This document shows, one piece after another, positions 8,238 to 12,594 of a DNA stretch of 23,276 bases. The notes beneath the pieces were generated by a model. It was not told the origin of the DNA. It did not search any database and was given only the letters and a program-made list of their open reading frames with translations. Numbering within the stretch: the first letter of the stretch is position 1; the number at the start of each line of letters is the position of its first letter. The translations under genes were made by a program, and so were the position numbers. Location: IMG/VR virus record IMGVR_UViG_3300027836_000467, positions 1-23,276 of that record; one strand, given 5' to 3'. This stretch comes from a virus.

Positions 8238-8434
8238 TTGTCGACATTTACTTATTCTTTCTGACTTGTCCACATTATGAGACCCGATGGGGGTCTCTTC
8301 TTTTATAACTTTTATTAATAAATGAAATTATGTTACTCGTTTATGTTACTCAGTAACTTATAAAGTAATTTACGAGATGACACTATCCCCCTTTCAAATC
8401 CGACGGGGGGCATTCATTCTTCAATTGTCGACAA
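8238..8434 (+). other. Three DnaA-box-like nonamers
   Basis: TTGTCCACA at 8266-8274 is exactly the nonamer known as the actinobacterial DnaA box. Two one-base variants, TTGTCGACA, lie at 8238-8246 and 8425-8433; the last extends to the perfect 10-bp palindrome TTGTCGACAA (8425-8434). All face the same way. They lie about 250 bases from the AT-rich tract. This is a plausible initiator-binding cluster for an origin; three boxes are few compared with bacterial oriC. Confidence 0.5.
8279..8306 (+). terminator. Rho-independent terminator, rightward
   Basis: GAGACCC (8279-8285), loop GATGG, GGGTCTC (8291-8297), then TTCTTTTAT. A perfect 7-bp stem and U-rich tail on the plus strand; the minus strand lacks a T-run. 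It lies upstream of the rightward genes, so it must end some transcript that starts inside the control region, or protect the early operon from read-through. Confidence 0.7.
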
Positions 8435-8453
8435 ATCTATAAATGAAATTATG
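8318..8453 (+). repeat. 15-bp direct repeat and tandem 11-mers in control region
   Basis: ATAAATGAAATTATG occurs exactly at 8318-8332 and 8439-8453, 121 bases apart. Between them TTATGTTACTC is repeated at 8328-8338 and 8341-8351 (13-bp period), and GTTACTCAGTAAC (8345-8357) is a perfect dyad. The cluster could be iteron-like initiator sites or operators. Confidence 0.55.
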
Positions 8454-8478
8454 GGGGAAGTTATACAGATTCCGTCGG

Positions 8479-8511
8479 TGTGATGTAACTCACAGGGTTT
8501 CACCCTTGACA
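8479..8511 (+). promoter_or_regulatory. CRP/GlxR-like operator and -35 box, copy 1
   Basis: TGTGATGTAACTCACA (8479-8494) is an exact TGTGA-N6-TCACA site of the CRP/GlxR family. Eleven bases later comes TTGACA (8506-8511), a perfect -35 hexamer. No TATAAT-like -10 is seen 16-18 bases further on (TTTGGG there), so the transcript start cannot be placed. The geometry resembles class I/II activation, but repression is possible. Confidence 0.5.
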
Positions 8512-8555
8512 TTTCCCGCCTTGTGTGTTTTGGGGGTTTCTCCCTTGTCGGTTAA

Positions 8556-8587
8556 TGTGATGGACATCACACGTTTTGGGGTTGACA
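8556..8587 (+). promoter_or_regulatory. CRP/GlxR-like operator and -35 box, copy 2
   Basis: TGTGATGGACATCACA (8556-8571) is again an exact TGTGA-N6-TCACA site, here with symmetric 7-bp arms, and TTGACA follows at 8582-8587 after 10 bases. It precedes the first early gene. No clear -10 at the normal distance (AGAGAG). Confidence 0.5.
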
Positions 8588-8625
8588 ATGACCCCGTAAG
8601 CGTGAGAGAGTTAAGTCATAAGCAA

Positions 8626-8639
8626 GGGGCAACCGCCCC
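8626..8639 (+). promoter_or_regulatory. Leader hairpin GGGGC-AACC-GCCCC
   Basis: Perfect 5-bp stem with AACC loop ending 7 bases before the AGGAG ribosome site of the first early gene. A similar stem precedes the DUF8033-like gene. No U-run follows, so it is more likely an mRNA-stability or translation-control element than a terminator. Confidence 0.4.
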
Positions 8640-8660
8640 GATAGATAGGAGAATGAAAGA

Positions 8661-8903
8661 ATGGGACGCAATACTTTCGATGTTGAGCAAGTGTTCAAGG
8701 CTATGGATAAGGATTTCACCCGCAAGGCGCAAGCCCCTAAGATAGAGGGAGATTACGAGATAGAAAGTACAGGGTTAAGTGACTGGTTAGCCTATCGCTA
8801 TGAGTTCAAGGTAAATGGACGCCCTACTTTTGGATACGCTGAGACTATCGATGAAGCGCGGGCGAACATCATCAAGGCGCAAGCGATAGGGGGCAAGCGG
8901 TAG
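8661..8903 (+). CDS. Hypothetical early protein, first gene of rightward operon
   Basis: 80 aa from MGRNTFDVEQ. The ATG has AGGAG 9 bases upstream; the ATG at 8653 is in another frame and too close to the site. The N-terminal third is charged and helical; the rest reads as a short beta-sheet (LAYRYEFKVNGRPTFGYAE) followed by a helix (TIDEARANIIKAQA), a strand-strand-helix pattern common in tiny phage proteins. It follows two CRP-like promoter modules and a leader hairpin, so it is probably expressed early. No family recognised. Confidence 0.75.
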   Translation: MGRNTFDVEQVFKAMDKDFTRKAQAPKIEGDYEIESTGLSDWLAYRYEFKVNGRPTFGYAETIDEARANIIKAQAIGGKR

Positions 8904-8905
8904 CA

Positions 8906-8938
8906 AGTGACGCAAGTCATAGCCTGAAACCCTTGACA
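8906..8938 (+). promoter_or_regulatory. Degenerate CRP-like operator and -35 box, copy 3
   Basis: AGTGA-CGCAAG-TCATA (8906-8921) matches TGTGA-N6-TCACA at 4/5 bases per half, and TTGACA follows at 8933-8938 after exactly 11 bases, as in copy 1. It lies in the 115-base gap before the DUF8033-like gene. ACACGA at the -10 distance is poor. Confidence 0.4.
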
Positions 8939-8976
8939 GAGGGCGCGTGTTCGTGACACGATTTGGGCACTAGGTA

Positions 8977-8990
8977 GGGCAACACCGCCC
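8977..8990 (+). promoter_or_regulatory. Leader hairpin GGGC-AACACC-GCCC
   Basis: 4-bp perfect stem, 6-base loop, 28 bases before the next ATG. Sequence and place match the hairpin before the first early gene (GGGC-AAC...-GCCC), so the pair looks like a repeated leader element. Confidence 0.35.
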
Positions 8991-9018
8991 GCCTTAATCA
9001 CAGTTAGGAAATACCGAA

Positions 9019-9333
9019 ATGAAACAACTAAACCAACGGGACGCAATCCATTACATAGCAACAGGGCAAGAGTTCAAGGCGTCCGCCCTAAGCGGTAAGC
9101 GAGAGACCTACACCCCTGATAGTGGGCGACTAAATAGCGGAGAATTTTCCCGCCTTGTCGTAGATTTCAACAATAGCGGTCGGTCTATGTATGTCGTTTA
9201 CTCATACGGTACACCTATCGCGTGGCACACCGCCGAGGGTTGGTATGTAGTAGAACAAAAGTTTAGTGTGACTACTAGCAAGCACTCTAACTATGTCCGC
9301 CGAGCACTAGCTGAATTGGTAGGGGCTAACTAA
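9019..9333 (+). CDS. DUF8033-like protein
   Basis: 104 aa, TTAGGAAA ribosome site. The C-terminal half, with YSYGTPIAWHTAEGWYV followed by SVTTSKHSNYVRRAL, is the pattern I associate with the DUF8033 domain, a small domain of unknown function common in phage and plasmid proteins. The N-terminal helix (LNQRDAIHYIATGQEF) also fits such proteins. It has its own upstream promoter-like module and hairpin and is the first gene of a chain of overlapping small genes. The family name is from memory, so only the domain pattern is firm. Confidence 0.75.
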   Translation: MKQLNQRDAIHYIATGQEFKASALSGKRETYTPDSGRLNSGEFSRLVVDFNNSGRSMYVVYSYGTPIAWHTAEGWYVVEQKFSVTTSKHSNYVRRALAELVGAN

Positions 9334-9488
9334 TGAATGACTTCACACTTCAAGAGTTGCGCGACCTATTGAGCGCGGTTTGGTACGACACGCAAGGCAC
9401 TCACGGGGACGAGCGTAGCGAAAGGCTAGCAAAACTCACAAACAAATTAGAGCGCGAAATTAGCAAGGCAAAAAAGGCGGTAGCATAA
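9333..9488 (+). CDS. Small charged helical protein
   Basis: 51 aa, too short for many gene finders: MNDFTLQELRDLLSAVW... ending in KAKKAVA. Start overlaps the upstream stop (TAATG) with AGGGG 8 bases before it. Almost entirely helical and rich in Lys, Glu and Arg at the C-terminus, probably one or two helices forming a coiled coil. The stop is directly followed by the next ATG. Function unknown. Confidence 0.65.
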   Translation: MNDFTLQELRDLLSAVWYDTQGTHGDERSERLAKLTNKLEREISKAKKAVA

Positions 9489-9635
9489 ATGGAGATTACA
9501 GTCACCCGCCACGCGGTAGACGGATTTACCCTCTCAACTATGAAGGGCGGATACCTAGTATCCCGCCGATACATAGGGCACACACTAAAGGACGCTAAAA
9601 AACTATTCAAGCAAGAGATTAAAGGGGGCAAATAA
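9489..9635 (+). CDS. Small strand-strand-helix protein
   Basis: 48 aa. The ATG directly follows the previous stop and the stop directly precedes the next ATG (TAAATG at both ends), so it is embedded in the operon. GFTLSTMKGGYLVSRRYIG looks like a beta-hairpin and TLKDAKKLFKQEI like a helix, much as in the 80-aa first early gene; the two may be distantly related in fold. Basic. Function unknown. Confidence 0.65.
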   Translation: MEITVTRHAVDGFTLSTMKGGYLVSRRYIGHTLKDAKKLFKQEIKGGK

Positions 9636-9827
9636 ATGGACGCACTAACTAAAATTGCGCTAGCCGTAGGCGCGGGATTCCTCGCCCTAATTGTCGCGCT
9701 ATTGGTAGCACTAGGGCAAGGGGTAACGTGTCCAACAGGGGAGACAACTACACGAATCACATACCAAAACGCGCCAAGTGGTGAATGGGTAACCGAGCCC
9801 CTCTATGAAGATTGCGGGGCGTTGTAA
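9636..9827 (+). CDS. Small single-pass membrane protein
   Basis: 63 aa, AAGGGGG ribosome site at about 9 bases. Residues 6-28 are a hydrophobic segment (ALAVGAGFLALIVALLVAL), followed by a polar C-terminal part with two cysteines (C32 and C60) that could form a disulfide outside the cell. This could also be an uncleaved signal anchor. Holin, superinfection-exclusion or envelope-modifying roles are possible, but nothing in the sequence decides. Confidence 0.65.
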   Translation: MDALTKIALAVGAGFLALIVALLVALGQGVTCPTGETTTRITYQNAPSGEWVTEPLYEDCGAL

Positions 9828-9911
9828 ATGATGGCTTTACTTTTAGCAATCTTGCCGATAGCCTTGCTATCACTAGCGGGTCTACTAATCAACGACGAAA
9901 TAGAAGGGTAA
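9828..9911 (+). CDS. 27-aa hydrophobic mini-protein
   Basis: MMALLLAILPIALLSLAGLL then INDEIEG: one transmembrane helix and an acidic tail. It starts directly after the preceding stop, with GGGG about 10 bases before; the second ATG is an equally possible start. Four bases separate it from the next gene. Its place right after another small membrane protein suggests the pair may act together at the membrane. Short, so coding status is not certain. Confidence 0.5.
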   Translation: MMALLLAILPIALLSLAGLLINDEIEG

Positions 9912-9915
9912 CAAA

Positions 9916-10218
9916 ATGGAACAACTAACAGCAAGCGAACAATTCGCACAAGATTACTTATTAGTAATCAACAACGACCAAGAGGGCTATCTAGCAGCGC
10001 GTGACCTAGCCCAAGAATACAACAAGGATAAATGGCTACTAGGTGAGAGGTTACGAGATGATTTTGAAACCTTTATCTGTGATGTTGCGGACACAATAGA
10101 AGAGAAATCTAGCGAGCAATTAGGCGCAAATCTAATCCGCCAAATGTTGCTAGGTTTTGGGGCGGATACTTTCACCGCCATAGCGGGCGAGATTATCGCA
10201 GATTTGGAGGAGGAGTAA
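9916..10218 (+). CDS. Acidic hypothetical protein
   Basis: 100 aa, GAAGGG ribosome site. Strongly acidic (about 23 Asp/Glu against 7 Lys/Arg, ending DLEEE) and helical throughout, with one Trp and one Cys. The segment YLAARDLAQEYNKDKWLLGE is well ordered in appearance. Strong negative charge in an early phage protein is compatible with DNA mimicry or inhibition of a host DNA-binding protein, but I see no specific family motif. Overlaps the next start by one base (TAATG). Confidence 0.75.
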   Translation: MEQLTASEQFAQDYLLVINNDQEGYLAARDLAQEYNKDKWLLGERLRDDFETFICDVADTIEEKSSEQLGANLIRQMLLGFGADTFTAIAGEIIADLEEE

Positions 10219-10283
10219 TGCCACTATGCGGAGATTGCTTACGACCTATCAATGAATGTCATCACAGAGGGGCAAGGAAATGA
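10218..10283 (+). CDS. 21-aa zinc-knuckle mini-protein
   Basis: MPLCGDCLRPINECHHRGAR K-type peptide of 21 aa with C4-x2-C7 and C14-H15-H16, enough ligands for one zinc ion. A very strong GGAGGAG ribosome site lies just upstream, and both ends overlap neighbours (TAATG and ATGA). These features argue that it is translated despite its size. Function unknown; it may regulate by binding nucleic acid or simply couple translation. Confidence 0.5.
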   Translation: MPLCGDCLRPINECHHRGARK

Positions 10284-10456
10284 GCGCATTATCTACCTGT
10301 AAAGTTTGCTTAGATGATTTTGATAATGAAGATATGATTGAAGATATAGAGGGAACTAAGTACTGTTTACTAGATAGCGGGGATATCTGCCCTGTATGTG
10401 GTATCTATGAACTATGCGGAAACGATGAACACCGATGCGAGACAGGGGAAAACTAA
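10280..10456 (+). CDS. Zinc-ribbon-like acidic protein
   Basis: 58 aa from MSALSTCKVC; this ATG overlaps the previous stop (ATGA) and follows AAGGA. A longer form from 10256 would run through the mini-gene. Cysteines form C7-x2-C10, C27, C37-x2-C40, C46 and C53, so one or two zinc sites are likely. The intervening region is rich in Asp and Glu. Typical of small phage zinc proteins that bind nucleic acid or another protein; function unknown. One-base overlap with the next gene. Confidence 0.65.
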   Translation: MSALSTCKVCLDDFDNEDMIEDIEGTKYCLLDSGDICPVCGIYELCGNDEHRCETGEN

Positions 10457-10566
10457 TGACAACGGAGCAACAGATTAAAAGCGCAATTGATACGCTCAAT
10501 GAAGCGTTAGAGTTAATGAAACAATTGGGATTTGTCACAGAGGGGGACGAAGATGAAACGCTATGA
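10456..10566 (+). CDS. 36-aa coiled-coil mini-protein
   Basis: Begins MTTEQQIKSAIDTLNEALEL: heptad-like hydrophobic spacing over about 25 residues, then an acidic tail. Start overlaps the previous stop (TAATG); its 3' end overlaps the next gene by 14 bases in another frame. No family recognised. Confidence 0.5.
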   Translation: MTTEQQIKSAIDTLNEALELMKQLGFVTEGDEDETL

Positions 10567-10732
10567 GATTACAGTGTCGAAGGTTATCTATCACATCATA
10601 GATGAGTTTGCAAGCGAAGAAGATGCGCGTGAACACGCACTAATGATGCGCCAAATGTTAGGCAAGGTTCACGGGTCGATTGTAAAGCCAGTCTTCTACG
10701 AACTCGAAGAAGCGGGAGAGGTGACAGAATGA
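10553..10732 (+). CDS. Small hypothetical protein
   Basis: 59 aa from MKRYEITVSK, chosen because AGAGGGGGA lies upstream of this ATG; the earlier in-frame start at 10532 would overlap the previous gene further. An N-terminal beta-strand pair (YEITVSKVIYHIIDEF) and a helix (SEEDAREHALMMRQML) suggest a small mixed fold. Overlaps the next gene by 4 bases (ATGA), so translation is coupled. Function unknown. Confidence 0.65.
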   Translation: MKRYEITVSKVIYHIIDEFASEEDAREHALMMRQMLGKVHGSIVKPVFYELEEAGEVTE

Positions 10733-10956
10733 AGCAACAATTCCAAGTAGTGTATGAAACTAAAGGCGTGAAGGTGGTCAATGTCTGGCTACCAGAGGGC
10801 ACAACCACACCCCAGCAATGGGCAACTATGACCTACGCAGAACAAGACGCGTGGCTTTATGACAACCAAGATGAAGCGCACTTGCAATGGACAGATGAAC
10901 ACGAGGGTGTAGCAGTCAACGTGTTACCAGTCAGTAACTTAAAGGCAGTTGTGTAA
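10729..10956 (+). CDS. Hypothetical acidic protein
   Basis: 75 aa, ATGA overlap with the previous gene. N-terminal strand-rich part (FQVVYETKGVKVVNVWLPEG) followed by a Trp- and Asp-rich helix around residues 30-55. No metal motif and no membrane segment. The next gene starts on its stop (TAATG). No family recognised. Confidence 0.65.
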   Translation: MKQQFQVVYETKGVKVVNVWLPEGTTTPQQWATMTYAEQDAWLYDNQDEAHLQWTDEHEGVAVNVLPVSNLKAVV

Positions 10957-11078
10957 TGAAGTTACTCAGGCATAGCCTTGCAATCTACACAGTATTTTTT
11001 ATCGGCGGTGCTGGCGCACTATGGATTCCCATACTTGGGTTGATAACAATTCTTTATTTTACAGGAGTAATCGGATGA
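10956..11078 (+). CDS. 40-aa membrane mini-protein
   Basis: MKLLRHSLAIYTVFFIGGAG then ALWIPILGLITILYFTGVIG: a positive N-terminus and two hydrophobic halves split by a Gly-rich turn, so either one long or two short membrane helices. Starts on the preceding stop (TAATG) and overlaps WhiB by 4 bases (ATGA). Third tiny membrane protein in this operon. Function unknown. Confidence 0.55.
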   Translation: MKLLRHSLAIYTVFFIGGAGALWIPILGLITILYFTGVIG

Positions 11079-11428
11079 CAATGAGAGACATTAGTTGGCA
11101 CGCAGAAGGTAATTGTTCAGGTCACCCAGACCCAGACCTATGGCACTATCAGAACAGTATGCACTCAGATGAACAGCAGTTGCAGGTACTACGTAGCGTT
11201 GAAGCAATCAGCCTATGTCGTATGTGTCCAGTCAAAGATAAGTGCTTAGAGGAAGGACTCAGAGATGAGAACATTCAATTCTGGGGTGGCAGTGGCACAA
11301 TCTGGGGTGGATTACTTACCTCAGAGCGGTATAAGTTGCGAGGCAACAGGGATAATGAGCAGATTGTGGAGGGTGAGCAACGCCATAGACGCAATGTTAC
11401 GGCGAAACTTGCTAAACTATACAGATGA
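11075..11428 (+). CDS. whiB: WhiB-family iron-sulfur transcription factor
   Basis: 117 aa from MTMRDISW; this ATG has AGGAG about 8 bases upstream, and the longer form from 11021 lies inside the previous gene. The Wbl signature is complete: C14, C48-x2-C51-x5-C57 to hold a [4Fe-4S] cluster, then GTIWGG (residues 74-79), the Wbl turn. The C-terminal part is basic (KLRGNR, RHRRNV) for DNA contact. In actinobacteria these proteins bind region 4 of the primary sigma factor and change promoter choice; phage copies are known to interfere with host WhiB proteins. It is the first gene here with a firm regulatory role and ties the phage to an actinobacterial host. Overlaps the muramidase gene by 4 bases. 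Confidence 0.93.
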   Translation: MTMRDISWHAEGNCSGHPDPDLWHYQNSMHSDEQQLQVLRSVEAISLCRMCPVKDKCLEEGLRDENIQFWGGSGTIWGGLLTSERYKLRGNRDNEQIVEGEQRHRRNVTAKLAKLYR

Positions 11429-11844
11429 AAAGAAAACTAATAGCAGTAGGAGTCATCACCGCAGTCATTCTATTTGCACCATTCGGCAATGATGTAAACG
11501 TCAACGTGGGGGTAGAGGTTAAGCACCCAGTCAAGGCGCAGACCAAGGCAACGATGGAGCAGAAGCACGACAACAAAGTAATGGCTATGAAGTTTGCTAA
11601 GGCAGGTTATGGTTGGGACTTAAGACAGAGACAATGTATCTATAAGTTGTTCACTAAAGAAAGTCGCTTCGATAACTTCGCCAAGAATCAGCAGGGCAGT
11701 AGTGCCTATGGTATCGCACAGATGTTGAAGGAGAAGTCCTCAGACCCAGCGATACAGATACTCAACGCCTACCGCTACATCCAGCACCGCTATGACACAC
11801 CGTGCAAAGCGTGGCACCACCACCTACGAAAGAACTGGTACTGA
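11425..11844 (+). CDS. Exported SLT-type lytic transglycosylase
   Basis: 139 aa. Residues 1-20 (KRK, then IAVGVITAVILFAPF) form a signal peptide or signal anchor. Residues about 58-136 match the goose-lysozyme/SLT fold: catalytic Glu79 in FTKESRFD, then SSAYGIAQML (residues 92-101), the classic SLT second motif, and a late AYRYIQHRY helix. It would cleave the glycan strand of peptidoglycan outside the membrane. The main endolysin is encoded elsewhere in the window, with the holins, so this copy in the early operon is not the obvious lysis enzyme; local wall opening, entry-related modification or superinfection exclusion are options. Translation is coupled to WhiB (ATGA). Confidence 0.85.
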   Translation: MKRKLIAVGVITAVILFAPFGNDVNVNVGVEVKHPVKAQTKATMEQKHDNKVMAMKFAKAGYGWDLRQRQCIYKLFTKESRFDNFAKNQQGSSAYGIAQMLKEKSSDPAIQILNAYRYIQHRYDTPCKAWHHHLRKNWY

Positions 11845-12026
11845 TGTTCGACTTATACAACAAGGACAACCCAACTATGGCGTGTATCTGTGGTTGTAAG
11901 ATGTTCGAGATTACAGTTATGTGGGATGAAGAGACCAGAGAAGTGGGCTGGTATGACTTAAGACAGAGATGCAAGGAGTGTGGCACAGAGAGTACCGCAC
12001 CAACACCAATAGATGGAGAAGAGTAA
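11844..12026 (+). CDS. Small zinc-ribbon protein
   Basis: 60 aa from MFDLYNKDN, starting on the stop of the muramidase gene (TGATG). Ligands: C14, C16 (ACICGC, with C18) and C47-x2-C50, so one zinc ribbon with knuckles joined by a two-stranded segment (FEITVMWDEETREVGWYDL). No good ribosome site, so it probably depends on coupling. Ribbon proteins of this size often bind RNA or RNA polymerase; the true partner is unknown. Confidence 0.65.
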   Translation: MFDLYNKDNPTMACICGCKMFEITVMWDEETREVGWYDLRQRCKECGTESTAPTPIDGEE

Positions 12027-12199
12027 TGCCAACGTATGAGTATCGATGCAATGAATGTAAGGCACACCAAGAACTACAGCGCAAGGTTGACGAACGAGAT
12101 GATGAGTTGACTTGTATTTGTGGTAAGAGTATGGTTAGAATTATCAACGCAGTACCTGTCCGCTTCAATGGCGGTGGGTTCTATTCAACAGGAGGATAA
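12026..12199 (+). CDS. FmdB-like zinc-ribbon protein
   Basis: 57 aa from MPTYEYRCNECK, one-base overlap with the previous gene. MPTYEYRC-x2-C at the N-terminus, a second knuckle CICGK and a terminal GGGFYSTGG are the marks of the FmdB/CxxC-CxxC-SSSS regulator family of small zinc ribbons. The function of that family is poorly known (proposed regulatory role). The final GGA GGA TAA codons double as the ribosome site of the next gene. Confidence 0.85.
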   Translation: MPTYEYRCNECKAHQELQRKVDERDDELTCICGKSMVRIINAVPVRFNGGGFYSTGG

Positions 12200-12200
12200 G

Positions 12201-12395
12201 ATGAAAGAGTTTATTACTATGGCACACTACCCACAATCAGGATGTCAATGTGATGGTGGTGGATGCTCCGCTTGCGAACCAAAGAATGACACCTTGCAGT
12301 TTGCTAGTGGCAAGGAGATTGAAGAGTTTTACGATACCTATTCAGAGTCTATGTATGTAGACCCAGCAGAAAGTACACCAGATGAACTGTCTTAA
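12201..12395 (+). CDS. Cys-rich small protein
   Basis: 64 aa from MKEFITMAHYPQ, with a perfect AGGAGG 5-6 bases upstream. Contains C15, C17, C22 and C25 in a Gly-rich loop (GCQCDGGGCSACEP), a compact metal-binding knot, followed by an acidic helical tail. Overlaps the next gene by 14 bases. Function unknown. Confidence 0.65.
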   Translation: MKEFITMAHYPQSGCQCDGGGCSACEPKNDTLQFASGKEIEEFYDTYSESMYVDPAESTPDELS

Positions 12396-12594
12396 GACGA
12401 AATACCCTAACGAACACGCTGCTAATAATGTAATCAGTAAGGCGTGGTCAGGTCACGCAACGTGGAGAGGTAAGACTTTACCTATCCGTGCATACAAGTG
12501 TCACTGCAAGTCTTGGCACTTAACCTCTAAGCCTCTGATGACTCGTGCTGAACTGATTCAGCGGAGTCAAAGTCGTTATCAGAGTATGGCTTGA
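12382..12594 (+). CDS. Small zinc-binding protein, last rightward gene
   Basis: 70 aa. Pattern C3 near the N-terminus and YKCHCKSWHLTS in the middle, a C-x-C-x3-H arrangement common in short actinophage proteins of the CP-KTRY...YxCxxCxxWHLT type. Basic, so nucleic-acid binding is plausible. Weak ribosome site; overlaps the previous gene. Its last 68 bases are antisense to the end of the leftward sigma-like gene, with no terminator visible between the two operons. Confidence 0.65.
   Translation: MNCLKTKYPNEHAANNVISKAWSGHATWRGKTLPIRAYKCHCKSWHLTSKPLMTRAELIQRSQSRYQSMA

Larger units (their letters stand above)
7932..8660. other. Non-coding control region, candidate replication origin
   Basis: About 730 bases without a supportable gene, between the leftward packaging operon and the rightward early operon. 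The left part (about 7938-8080) is strongly AT-rich with a run of TATA repeats at 7941-7962. The middle carries dyads and DnaA-like boxes, then a terminator; the right part has a 15-bp direct repeat and CRP-like sites before the first early gene. AT-rich DNA next to TTGTCCACA-type boxes at the divergence point of two operons is the usual arrangement of an origin or master control region. Origin function is inference. Confidence 0.55.

Noticed and set aside
8387-8410. CCCCC...GGGGGG stem as a terminator
   Set aside because: Long 13-base loop and no U-run on either strand.
7716-8660. tRNA genes or CRISPR array in the control region
   Set aside because: No T-loop TTCGA with cloverleaf arms and no regularly spaced repeats; the direct repeats present are only two copies.
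8443-8745. 100-aa rightward ORF across the CRP-like region
   Set aside because: No ribosome site at its start, it runs through operators, -35 boxes and a hairpin, and overlaps the better supported 80-aa gene in another frame.
9401-9760. 119-aa minus-strand ORF in the early operon
   Set aside because: Covers three overlapping, well-spaced rightward small genes with ribosome sites; reads as low-complexity shadow.
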